The position numbers and the translations under genes were made by a program. A DNA stretch of 43,074 bases from Salinivirgaceae bacterium (GTDB lineage: Bacteria > Bacteroidota > Bacteroidia > Bacteroidales > SZUA-534), in contig JAGCNL010000024.1 of the NCBI GenBank assembly GCA_017645945.1, forward strand, positions 1 to 43,074. The letters run 5' to 3'. Shown in pieces: positions 1 to 9,900 of this stretch. Numbering within the stretch: position 1 is the stretch's first letter; every line of letters starts with the position of its first letter. The notes under the pieces are model-generated. The model saw only the letters and a program-made list of their open reading frames with translations. It made no database searches and was not told where the DNA came from.

Positions 1-138
1 AAGGTGAAGGTGACATCCGACAAGGTTGCCGCCCCCGCATCGGTGCGCTACCTTTGGAATGACTGCGTTGACCAAGCCACGCTCTACAACGGCGCGGGCC
101 TTCCCGCATCGTCGTTCCAAAGCACCAAGTGCTGGTAA
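1..138 (+). CDS. Sialate O-acetylesterase-like protein, C-terminal fragment
   Basis: The first 45 codons stay open in frame 1 and stop at TAA 136-138; the start lies outside the window. The fragment holds the pattern VRYLWND, then LYNGAGLPASSF near the end. This matches the extreme C-terminus of the bacterial sialate O-acetylesterase/SGNH family, where a final beta-domain ends in VRYxWxD...LYNxxGLPASPF. Family members remove O-acetyl groups from sialic acids or act as carbohydrate esterases, usually periplasmic or secreted in Bacteroidetes. The catalytic residues are not in this fragment, so activity cannot be judged. Another SGNH carbohydrate esterase with the same tail is possible. Confidence 0.6.
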   Translation, partial: KVKVTSDKVAAPASVRYLWNDCVDQATLYNGAGLPASSFQSTKCW

Positions 139-157
139 TTGCCGCGGCTGATTAGAC

Positions 158-193
158 AAAAAAAAGGAAAGTGGTGAACGCTTTCCTTTTTTT
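158..193 (+). terminator. Intrinsic terminator after the esterase gene
   Basis: GGAAAG (166-171) pairs with CTTTCC (181-186) around a 9-nt loop. The stem is flanked by an A-run on the left and a T-run on the right (187-193), so it lies 20 bp after the stop codon and could work in either direction. Confidence 0.6.
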
Positions 194-210
194 ATATCTG
201 CACCACAACA

Positions 211-240
211 AAAAAAGCCCGACTCATCGTCGGGCTTTTT
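211..240 (-). terminator. Bidirectional intrinsic terminator after ppdK
   Basis: GCCCGAC (217-223) pairs perfectly with GTCGGGC (229-235) around a 5-nt loop. It is flanked by A6 and T5, giving a T-run on both strands. It sits 18 bp after the ppdK stop codon on the minus strand and faces the terminator of the convergent esterase gene. Confidence 0.78.
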
Positions 241-257
241 CATATTGCAAATTACAA

Positions 258-2969
258 TTATTTGCTGTTGCGGATGGTTGCCTGTGCGGCTGCCAGACGT
301 GCGATTGGAACGCGGAACGGCGAGCAGCTCACGTAGTTCAAACCAGATTTGAAGCAGAACTCAACCGATGCCGGGTCACCACCTTGCTCACCGCAGATAC
401 CCACTTTCAGGTCTTTGCGTGTTGAGCGGCCGTGTTTGGTGGCCGAAGCAATCAGTTGGCCAACGCCGTCCTGGTCGATAGTCTGGAATGGGTCGGCAGG
501 CAGCATCTTCTTGTCGATGTAAGCTGACATAAAGGCACCGATGTCGTCGCGGCTGAAGCCGAAGGTCATCTGGGTCAAGTCGTTGGTACCGAATGAGAAG
601 AACTCGGCATATTTTGCCATACGGTCGGCCAGCAAAGCGGCGCGCGGAATCTCAATCATTGTACCGAACTTGAAGCCGATTTCCTTCAAGCCGAATTTCT
701 GGCAAACCTCAGCGTAAACCTTGTCGACAATCTTGCGGGTGTATTCCAACTCGCTCATATCGCAGGTTACAGGAACCATAATCTCGGCGTGCGGGTCTTT
801 GCCGTCTTTGATAAGCTCGGCAGCCGACTCAAAGATTGCACGTATCTGAGTTTCAGAAATTTCAGGATAAGTAACGCCCAGACGGACACCACGGTGGCCC
901 ATCATCGGGTTCGACTCGTGCAGAGCCTCGCCACGTTTTGCAACGGCAGCAGCCGAAATGCCAAGAGCGGCAGCCAGTTCGGCTTGTTTCTCGGCGCCTT
1001 GCGGAACAAACTCGTGCAACGGTGGGTCGAGCAGACGGAAGGTAACTGACAGACCGTCCATAGCCAACAGAGTGGCCTTCATATCCTTCTTCATAAATGG
1101 GAACAGCTCGTCGAGAGCCTTGCGGCGCTCATCAGCGTCGGCACTCAAAATCATCTTGCGAAGCAGGAACAACGGCTCTTCAGAGTTCTTGCCGTAGAAC
1201 ATATGCTCGGTGCGGAACAGGCCAATGCCCTCGGCGCCGAACTCGCGTGCAATGCGAGCGTCGTCCGGGTTGTCGGCGTTGGTGCGGACACCCATCTTGC
1301 GGTTTTTGTCGACAAGACGCATAAACTCTTGGAAGCGTGGATTCTCCGAAGCGTCCATCAGTTTCAGTTCGCCCATATAAGCGTTGCCCTTGGTGCCGTT
1401 CAGAGTGAGCGTTGCGCCCTCTTTGAATTCAATGTCGGTGCCAATGATTTTGGCAGTCTTGTTAGCCACGTCAACGTGCAGAGCACCTGCACCAACAATG
1501 CAGCATTTGCCCCAGCCGCGGGCAACCAGAGCGGCGTGCGACGTCATACCACCACGTGCGGTGAGAACACCGTCGGCAGCGCGCATACCCTCAACATCCT
1601 CGGGGTTGGTCTCCTCACGGACAAGAATAACCTTCTCGCCCTTCTTCTGCCAAGCAACGGCGTCTTCAGCAGTGAAGACAACCTTGCCCACAGCGGCGCC
1701 AGGACCAGCAGGCAGACCTTTAACGATAGGTTTAACACGCTTCTCTTCCGAAGGATTCAGAATCGGGTGAAGCAGTTCGTCGAGTTGAGTCGGGTCAACG
1801 CGCAGAACGGCGGTCTTCTCGTCAATCAAACCTTCGTGAAGCATATCCATTGCCATATTCAGAGCGGCAGTACCAGTGCGTTTTCCGACGCGGCACTGCA
1901 GCATAAACAGTTTGCCTTCCTGAATGGTGAACTCAATGTCGAGCATATCGTGGAATGATTTCTCAAGAATCTCGCGGATTTCAACCAACTCTTTGTATGT
2001 TCCAGGCATAGCCTCTTGCATACTTTTCAGATGCTGGTTCTGCTCGTTCTTGGTCTCGTCGTTAAGCGGGTTCGGTGTGCGGATACCTGCAACAACGTCC
2101 TCGCCTTGAGCGTTGATAAGCCACTCACCGTAGAACAGGTTCTCGCCAGTGGCGGGGTTACGGGTGAAAGCAACGCCAGTTGCCGAAGTGTCACCCATAT
2201 TACCGAATACCATCGACTGAACGTTAACGGCAGTACCCCAATCGTCAGGAATACCTTCGATGCGGCGGTACGAAACGGCTTTCTTACCATTCCAGCTCTT
2301 GAACACGGCTTTGATACCGCCCATCAATTGCTCTTTAGCGTCATCTGGGAATTCTTTGCCCAAAACAACTTTGATTTTCTTCTTGAACTCGTCGGCAAGG
2401 AACTTCAGGTCGTTGGCGCTCAGATCGGTATCTGAAGCGTAACCTTTCTGTTTCTTGTAGTCGTCGAGCATATCGTCGAGTTGTTTGCGGATGTTGAAGT
2501 CAAGACCTTCAGCCTTCTCCATAACAACGTCGGCATACATCATAATCAGACGGCGGTAAGAGTCCCATACGAAACGCTCGTTGCCAGTCTTCTTGATAAG
2601 TCCGGGGATTGTGGCAGAGCAGACACCAATGTTGAGCACGGTGTCCATCATACCCGGCATTGAAGCGCGGGCACCAGAACGGCACGAAACCAGAAGTGCG
2701 TTTTCAGGGTCGCCGTATTTCTTGCCCATAATGGCCTCAGTTTCAGCCATTGCTTTCCAAACATCAGCCTCAAGTTCGGCCGGAAGTTCGCAGTTGTTCT
2801 CGTAATACTCAGTGCAGACCTCAGTTGTGATGGTGAAACCTGCGGGCACTGGCAGTCCCAAAAGACACATCTCCGCCAGGTTGGCACCTTTACCACCCAG
2901 CAGGTTACGCATGTCTGCTTTTCCTTCGGCTTTCTTGTTGCCGAATGTGTAAACACGTTTTTTCGACAT
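258..2969 (-). CDS. ppdK: Pyruvate, phosphate dikinase
   Basis: This 903-residue protein has the full length and order of PPDK, which interconverts pyruvate + ATP + Pi and PEP + AMP + PPi in the cytoplasm. The N-terminal ATP-grasp domain begins with LLGGKGANLAEM near residues 23-34. The phosphohistidine swivel domain carries GGMTSHAA with the catalytic His at about 478. The C-terminal PEP/pyruvate barrel has GIGLFRTEHMF and ends with GICGEQGGDP, placing the catalytic Cys at about 859. In anaerobic Bacteroidetes the enzyme is usually part of PPi-linked glycolysis or gluconeogenesis. It is transcribed alone, with a terminator downstream. The ATG at 2969 gives the conserved N-terminus (VYTFGNKKAEGKADM). 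Nothing looks truncated. Confidence 0.97.
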   Translation of the reverse strand: MSKKRVYTFGNKKAEGKADMRNLLGGKGANLAEMCLLGLPVPAGFTITTEVCTEYYENNCELPAELEADVWKAMAETEAIMGKKYGDPENALLVSCRSGARASMPGMMDTVLNIGVCSATIPGLIKKTGNERFVWDSYRRLIMMYADVVMEKAEGLDFNIRKQLDDMLDDYKKQKGYASDTDLSANDLKFLADEFKKKIKVVLGKEFPDDAKEQLMGGIKAVFKSWNGKKAVSYRRIEGIPDDWGTAVNVQSMVFGNMGDTSATGVAFTRNPATGENLFYGEWLINAQGEDVVAGIRTPNPLNDETKNEQNQHLKSMQEAMPGTYKELVEIREILEKSFHDMLDIEFTIQEGKLFMLQCRVGKRTGTAALNMAMDMLHEGLIDEKTAVLRVDPTQLDELLHPILNPSEEKRVKPIVKGLPAGPGAAVGKVVFTAEDAVAWQKKGEKVILVREETNPEDVEGMRAADGVLTARGGMTSHAALVARGWGKCCIVGAGALHVDVANKTAKIIGTDIEFKEGATLTLNGTKGNAYMGELKLMDASENPRFQEFMRLVDKNRKMGVRTNADNPDDARIAREFGAEGIGLFRTEHMFYGKNSEEPLFLLRKMILSADADERRKALDELFPFMKKDMKATLLAMDGLSVTFRLLDPPLHEFVPQGAEKQAELAAALGISAAAVAKRGEALHESNPMMGHRGVRLGVTYPEISETQIRAIFESAAELIKDGKDPHAEIMVPVTCDMSELEYTRKIVDKVYAEVCQKFGLKEIGFKFGTMIEIPRAALLADRMAKYAEFFSFGTNDLTQMTFGFSRDDIGAFMSAYIDKKMLPADPFQTIDQDGVGQLIASATKHGRSTRKDLKVGICGEQGGDPASVEFCFKSGLNYVSCSPFRVPIARLAAAQATIRNSK

Positions 2970-3045
2970 ATTATTAATTATTTGATGATAAGATAAACTC
3001 TATAAACTGATAAAAGCAGCCGTCAACATCGGGCTGCGCGTATAA

Positions 3046-3082
3046 TGAAAAAAGAATGCCGGCAAACTTTGTCGGCATTCTT
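3046..3082 (-). terminator. Intrinsic terminator after tonB
   Basis: AAGAATGCCG (3052-3061) pairs with CGGCATTCTT (3073-3082) around an 11-nt loop. Read on the minus strand, the stem is followed by a T-run (complement of 3048-3053). It begins 12 bp after the tonB stop, between tonB and ppdK, so the two genes are probably separate transcripts. Confidence 0.7.
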
Positions 3083-3094
3083 ATCCTGTAATTT

Positions 3095-3775
3095 CTAGTT
3101 CAACTGGAAGTTGATTGGCACTGTGTATGACACCTTCACCGGTTTTCCACGCTGAGAACCAGGTTTCCATTTCGGAAGACCTTGAACCACGCGGATGGCT
3201 TCTTTGTCGAGTGCCGGGTCAACACCACGGGCAATCTTCACGTTCTCAACCTCACCACGCTGATTGATGACGAACTGCACGAAAACTTTTCCTGAAAGAC
3301 CGTTTTCTTTTGCAATCTCAGGATATTTGACGTTCTCGGCAATATACTTGCGCAATGCCAAATCGCCACCAGGGAATTCGGGCATGTTCTCCACAATCAT
3401 GAAAATCTGCTCCTCTTCCTCTTCTTCCTCTTCTGTCATCTCAACGATGGCCACCTCTGTCTCCTGATCAGCCTCAACGTCGGCAATGTCGAGTTCGTCG
3501 TCAATCTCAACGTCGTCCTCAACAATGTTGATGACCTCGGCGATTTTCGGAACCTCCGGCGGTGGCGGCGGTGTAATCTCCTGCTGACGGGTGATTGGTA
3601 TAATTTCCTCTTCGGCAACCACATCTTCGAGCTCGCCGAAGCCAGCAGTGTTCTTCTCATGGACTGTGTAGCTGAATGCGCCAAGAACTGCGCACAGAGC
3701 AACAACAAATCCTATCTCAAGAAACAAGCCGCTGTAGCGTCTTAAATCGACTTTTGGATTCTTTTTAAGTTCCAT
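3095..3775 (-). CDS. TonB family energy-transducing protein
   Basis: This 226-residue protein has the TonB layout. A short basic cytoplasmic start (MELKKNPKVDLRR) precedes one membrane segment at about 16-36. A periplasmic linker follows, with five prolines (about 69-73) and a very acidic stretch that includes eight consecutive Glu at 115-122. The C-terminal TonB domain starts at FPGGDLALRKYIAENVKYP (about 134-152) and contains GKVFVQFVINQRGEV and WKPGSQRGKPVKVSYTVPI. It should pass proton-motive energy from an ExbBD complex to outer-membrane TonB-dependent transporters. No exbB/exbD is adjacent. The acidic rather than Lys-Pro linker is common in Bacteroidetes paralogs. Partner receptor is unknown. 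Confidence 0.92.
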   Translation of the reverse strand: MELKKNPKVDLRRYSGLFLEIGFVVALCAVLGAFSYTVHEKNTAGFGELEDVVAEEEIIPITRQQEITPPPPPEVPKIAEVINIVEDDVEIDDELDIADVEADQETEVAIVEMTEEEEEEEEQIFMIVENMPEFPGGDLALRKYIAENVKYPEIAKENGLSGKVFVQFVINQRGEVENVKIARGVDPALDKEAIRVVQGLPKWKPGSQRGKPVKVSYTVPINFQLN

Positions 3776-3809
3776 ATTTCTTAGTATTAGTATTAGTTTT
3801 TTCAGCCGC

Positions 3810-3841
3810 TAAAAGTAGAATTTTTCTTAGAATATGACAAT
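3810..3841 (-). promoter_or_regulatory. Possible promoter of tonB
   Basis: On the minus strand, TACTTTTA (3810-3817) matches the Bacteroides -7 consensus TAnnTTTG except for the last base. ATTG (3838-3841) sits 20 bp upstream as a weak -33 box. The start codon lies 35 bp downstream of the -7 box. Confidence 0.35.
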
Positions 3842-3880
3842 ATTTTAAAAAAAGTTTTTTGGAGAAAACCCTCCTCACAA

Positions 3881-3929
3881 AAAAAACACCGCCGCCTCAG
3901 AGTTTTACCTTTGGGCGGCGGTGGTTTTT
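3881..3929 (-). terminator. Strong bidirectional terminator after the giant gene
   Basis: CACCGCCGCC (3887-3896) pairs perfectly with GGCGGCGGTG (3914-3923), a 10-bp GC-rich stem. It has A-runs on the left and T5 on the right, so both strands end in a T-run. It lies 18 bp after the stop codon of the giant gene and upstream of tonB. Confidence 0.85.
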
Positions 3930-3947
3930 ATTCTCCGATTGTGGAAA

Positions 3948-6900
3948 CTACGGATTCGTAGTTGGTATGTTACGCACTACGCGGAAGCCTAAGTTAGAAG
4001 TGTAATTCGTTCCATCCCAAGTTTCGTGTGAACGGAGTTTATATTCATTAGTATAGTCATCATAAGAAATAATATTGCCTGCAATATTGCCTTTGAAAAT
4101 GGTAGACTCGCCATCAAAAGTTTGGTTGTCTAACCATTCGTAGAAACTTTCACTACTTGTAATAACCCCGTCGTTCGATTTATTCCAAGAATTAATGGCT
4201 TCAAATTCTTCTTTTGTTGCAAGACGATAACCATTTGCTTCTCTATTAATTACAAAAGTGCTGGACGACAAGTCCCAAATATCATAATAATCAGCGGCTT
4301 TCGTTTTGTCCCAGGCAAAGCAATACTTGTCGTCAACTTTAGCTACGCCAAACCTTTCTGCACAGTATTGATACCAATCCGCAGGTGAGGCTGACGGAAG
4401 CGGATTATCCGGGTCAGAATCATTGGGCAGCACATATTTCATACTGTAAACAGGCTCCAATCCCTCGGCCTCACTACGCAAGTTACAATAGATGATAGCA
4501 TCAACATAAGTTGTATAGTACGCTGGTGTGGTACATTTCGCCTCGGCTGAAGTTTCGGTTGGCTTGTAGGTGCTACCATCAACAGCATCGGCGTGATATA
4601 CCATATACTTTTCGTACTCTGCCTGTGTGATAAGCGTTCTGGAAACATACAAGTTGGTTTCTTCTTCTTTAACTTTCACAAAAGACGGAAGCACAGGTCT
4701 TACTGAGAAGCCAACATTTCTCTCTGTAGTGCTCGCTGTGATATTCAATGTACTATTGCCAGTAGTCACGTACACGTAACTATCTCTAAATCCAACACTA
4801 TAAGCCTTCGAATTATCTGGAGCTATAGATGATGACCAATATCCTCCATTAATGTTTTGCTCGCTAACAGCTCCATTGACTTTGTATCCAGCTGCGGGCA
4901 GAAAAATGTGCACATCAGTAATTTTGTACTCTTCGGAAGATTGTTTAGTAGTTTGTCCCTTATCAGCAGCATCTTTTGCCTTGTACACTACACGACCAGC
5001 AATACCAGTTTCGTTATAATTGGCTGTCCACTCCCAGTAACAATTAGTAAATAGTTCCATATATTCTTCATCTGTCGGCATTGCCCAATTGCCACCGAAA
5101 TTGACGGCAGCAACATCGTTGCCATAAGGAAGAACTTCTGGATTGCTACTAAACGTGTATGAACCTGTCACCGGGTTTGTCTCACCCCAAGCATAGTAAC
5201 TGCCACACAAATTTGTTTCGGTTGCCCCCACATTCATAGTAGCCCATTTTGTACCGCTTGGCAAACCCAAATCAACCCACTCATGGCCGTTTTCACTTCC
5301 AGAATAGGTGGAGCTTGTACCATTTTCTTTCTTAACCGTACGAACTACGCGGAAGCCCAATCCGTCTGGCTTTCCCGCAGGTGCCCAATGGTGCTTGGTT
5401 CTGGACAAAATGTTATTATATGTACCATCAGCCCCTTCATTAATTTTATTCATATATCCAGCACCTCGATGAACACGATGATATAAACCATCTGTTGTGT
5501 TTTCGGGTGACACTTGACCCAATGCAGGGCCTGCGGCTGGCGTTTCTGAGGTTATGGTTTCAATCCACCAATCCCAAACCATCTCCCAAACGTTACCGCA
5601 CATATCGTACAAACCTAACGGGTTGGGCGACTTCTTCTTAACTTCATTAGTTGTGGTGGTGTTATACCACGCAACGTCGTCAACTTGTTGCTGTCCATAT
5701 GTGCCGTTTGAATTAACCTCAATATTTGTCAGTCCGTTGCCACCCAATGCCGCGTACTCCCACTCTGCCTCGGTGGGCAGACGGTAGCCGTTCTTGGTGA
5801 AATCGGCAGTAACGGCATTCCAATCTGCATTGTCGGTTGTTGGTATTTGACTTTGCTGCAGTGTTTGCCAATTCACTTCTTCGCCATTGACTTTCACTGA
5901 ATAAACCATATCAAGTTCTTCCCGCAAACTCAGTTTGTTGCAATAGGCAATAGCGGTATACCACGAAATCTGATTGGCTGGCAGATTGTCACTTCCTGTT
6001 ACGCTACCACCCATAACGGAATTGAACTCAGATTGAGTTACGGTGTGGTCGCTCATATAGAAATCGTTGATTTCGACTGTTCGGCCATCAACAAAGACAT
6101 ACGATTTTGTCATCGCCAGATTATCTCCACCTGCCACATAGTCGTGAGCATAGACGGGGCCTGTAACAGTTGCCCCCTCAACCAAAACAAACCCTTCAGG
6201 AACGGTTTGGCTTGTGCCGCCATTATTCGAACCGCCACAAGATATCTTTTCCAGAATGCCGTCGCTGGCAATTCTATAGCAATTATTGTCTTTGCGTGTA
6301 ACATCAAATCTTTCGCATGCGTCTGAAAGCGAAACTCCATCACTAACTCCAATCAAGGCTCCATCATAATCGTAATCCTCTGGGGTGATGGTGGCTATTT
6401 TCTCTGTGCCTTCATTGAGTCCGGCAACGGTGACTGTTGCACCAGTTTGAAGCCATACATCATTGCTGGCATCAACAACCGCTCCCGCATCCAATATGAG
6501 TTGGCATCCATTATAAACCTGCACGCCAGAACCTCGCACGCCACGGTTGTTGCTAATCACACAACCCTCTTTTATTTCGATCGTTGAATTAGCATTAACA
6601 ACCACTCCATTAGTGTATTCTCCGTCCACACCACAACCTTCAATCAGCACGCCAGAATCTAATATCACATGCGAGGATTCCCAATCTTCTCCATTACCCA
6701 CATAAAGGCCTATATTAGTACTGGTTATCTTTATATTTTTTAAAGTAACTACTACTTCTTCTGATGTTCGGATTGTAAGTCCATTGATTATATCTTGCGG
6801 CACACCACTAACAAGGCTTGTGGTTCCTTCAATACGAACTGTTGCTGCTTTATCCTCATATATATCCAAATAACCTTCTTCTTCAATTGTGCCTGTTACC

Positions 6901-9900
6901 TTTATCACATAATTTGTTTCGCTGCTGCCATTTGGGTTTCCTTCGTTGATGAACGATGATACTTTATAAATGGTTGCAAACGGATAGTCTTGGCTACTGT
7001 TTTCGTAATCATCGCTTGCATTTTCACCACCGACCCAGATTGTTGTTGCATCACTTGTGCCATTTTTCTTCTTCTGCACCAAACCGTTCTCGTCAATCTC
7101 ATAATTATCATCGGCTAACGTGAAGAGATTGAATGGCAGTTCGCCTGTATAACCACCAGCACAAACAAGCACTGATTTCCCAATCATTTCCTCGTATTTG
7201 CCATACTTGATGGTGGTGATGTTATTGCCTTCAAGTGCGCCATCAATGTTTATCTGACCAGTCCATAAAGACACTTGGTTCGGCTTGGCCGAGCCGCTCA
7301 TTGTGAAGGTGCCGTTGTTCGCAATATCCACATATTCATCATTTACGCCATCAGAATTCGTATCACGTCCTTTCACTTCGCCGCCGTGCATAACAACAGC
7401 ACCCTCGCAATAGATACTGCTGACTTGCGAGCCCTCCTGCATTATAAATGTCATACCTGGAATTGCTTGAACATAACCCGTTACTTTTGCCCCACTGCAC
7501 AATTCAATATGCTGAGAGCCTTCGTTTGCATCAGCAATAGATGTAATTTCCAGAGTCTCGAATTTCACTGGCACCGACGTGTTTACCGTCACATTGCCCA
7601 ACTTGGCGCTTGCATTTAATCCGACAATGGTAAGCGACGTGGCGTGTTCTGGAATAAGGTCGCTGGAAATTGAGCAATCCTCATTCATTTCGCCGCTGAC
7701 ATTGATAGTGTAATCTGCTTCAGTGTTCTTTTCAATAATCGCATTAATTGCAGCGTCAAATGTGGGATAATCAGTTGAAGGCACGCTGAAAGCATTGGCG
7801 TCAGGCAAATCCTGCACAAGGCGCACTGAAAAGCCCATAAAGCGTTGGGTGGTACCAGTAACTGATGCGCCTTCAGCAGTAAATTGGAGCGCCATGGCGG
7901 TTTCATCCTGGCTTGCTTGCGCCGACCAATAATTACCTTGACTTCCGACATTGCTGACGCTTCCAGAGCCACTGCCATTGCGCACACCCGCCATTGGGAG
8001 GAACACGGCTCCTGCGTTCTCCATCAACACCCATTCGCTGTGTGTGTACTCGTTAGTTTCGCCAGGGGTGAAAGACAATCCATCAGGCAAATTCCATTCA
8101 TCAGGTAACAATACAAGTCCTGATTCAATCTGGCCTGTTCCTCCGTCGATGTTTGCGAACCCGGATTTGCCATTGCGTTCCAACAAGTAGCTCCACTCCG
8201 AGCCAGTGAGTGTGCGCCAACTGCCTTCGACAATAATATCACCTGTTCCGTATTTTATTGGAGAATTGGCTCCCCACTCTTTATAAACACTATATTCGCC
8301 AACTTCAGTGGTACACCGTTTTGCAGATTCTCCCGTGCCCCAACCAAACAAGTCTATTGCATAAGTAGTAGTCTCTATATCCTCATTGCCTACTACAGAA
8401 GCAACTCCATTCTGAGAAACGGCCATCTTCCATTTGCCGTTGGCATATTGCAAGTTGCCTCGAGAGAAGTACACCTTTCTGGTTTCGCTGACGCTGAACT
8501 CCTTATAGATGACACCATAGGGCGATGTGTGTTTCAATTTTCCGTATTCGTCTATTTTCCACAATGCACCCACATCTGGTGTTACATTGAACCGGCTGTA
8601 ATAGTTGGCGGCATAATCTCCTTTAAACAAGTTGTCATTATTCTCGAAGTACACCCATGGAGTGATGACAGCCACTGGTTCAGAACCCTCCAACTCGCCG
8701 TCAATAGTTATTTTGGTGCTACTCCCCAAACTGACATCATTGCCTAAATCCACTTTGGCTGTACCCGACATACTAAAACTTCCGCTGGCAAACACTCCAT
8801 TGCCAGACCAACCCGCTTTGTTGCCTATAATGGTTCCGCCAGTCATGGTGAACGATTGGTTTGTGTAGGCGCCACCGCCACTGCTGCTCGCTCCGCAGTT
8901 GTATGCTATTTTTCCACCCGACATTTTCACATTTCCGTAGTTGTTATAAACACCGCCGCAAGAGTTGGCATAGTTGTAAACAATGCCACCACTGAAATCT
9001 GCATCAATCGTGGTTTCATCGGTATATCCAATATACAATTCACACCTACCTCCCAGTCCGTCCGAATTCGAATCCAAATAGACTCCACCGCCGTATGAAG
9101 CTTTATTAGAATAATTATCGGCATCGGCCACAGTTGTGGCATCGATGCTGCCCACCACAGCCGAACCCGACATAAACAACTTTGCTCCGTGTGTCAAATA
9201 GACTCCGCCGCCTTTCCCATTAGTTGCATTGCCTCTGATGCAGCCGCCTATCATATATATTTTGCCTCCCGAAAAGCTCACACCACCGCCTTCTTGCCCC
9301 GCCTCATTGTCGGTTACCGTAACATTATTAAGGGTTACGCTACCTGACCCTTGCTCTACATATATACCGCCACCATAATCCGATTTGTTGCCAGTTGCCG
9401 TAACTCTATCAAGCATAACACTACATTCTTGTGATTGATAGATACTTATACCTCCGTCTTCACCTCCTGTAACTGTAAGATTCTTAATGGTCAAAGGAAT
9501 ATTGCCGTTAAAGCTCAAAGCTGCTGCCGGTTCTTGCGGATTTGAGGCATCAATTGTGTGGTTGTTGCCTTCAATAGTGATTGAATGCTGCTTGATTTCA
9601 TAAAAATAATGGTTATACTCTCCTTCAATTCTTTGTGGTTTGCTGAGGTCCTCTGTCAAGTTGATTGTATAGTCGCAGTAGTAATCGAACCGGCTGAAGG
9701 CATCGGCTATAGATGTGCCTGCGTCAACATCCACCACCTTCTTCCTTACCGCCACAACCCTTGTGCTACTACTGAAATCCATCGATTGGTCTCCCCATTT
9801 TATTTTTCCATCCTCCCGCACATCATACGGAGCAACACCATACACAAACCAACCGACAAAATCATTACCCGTTAATTCTTCGGGAAGGTTTTCGGTTGGA

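Noticed and set aside
1203..1958. Long plus-strand frame inside ppdK (251 codons)
   Set aside because: It is antisense to the well-conserved PPDK catalytic region, and the predicted protein shows no family features.
3415..3440. Microsatellite-like CTC/TTC run in tonB as a phase-variable repeat
   Set aside because: It codes eight Glu with mixed codons in units of three, so length change would not shift the frame; the acidic linker explains it.
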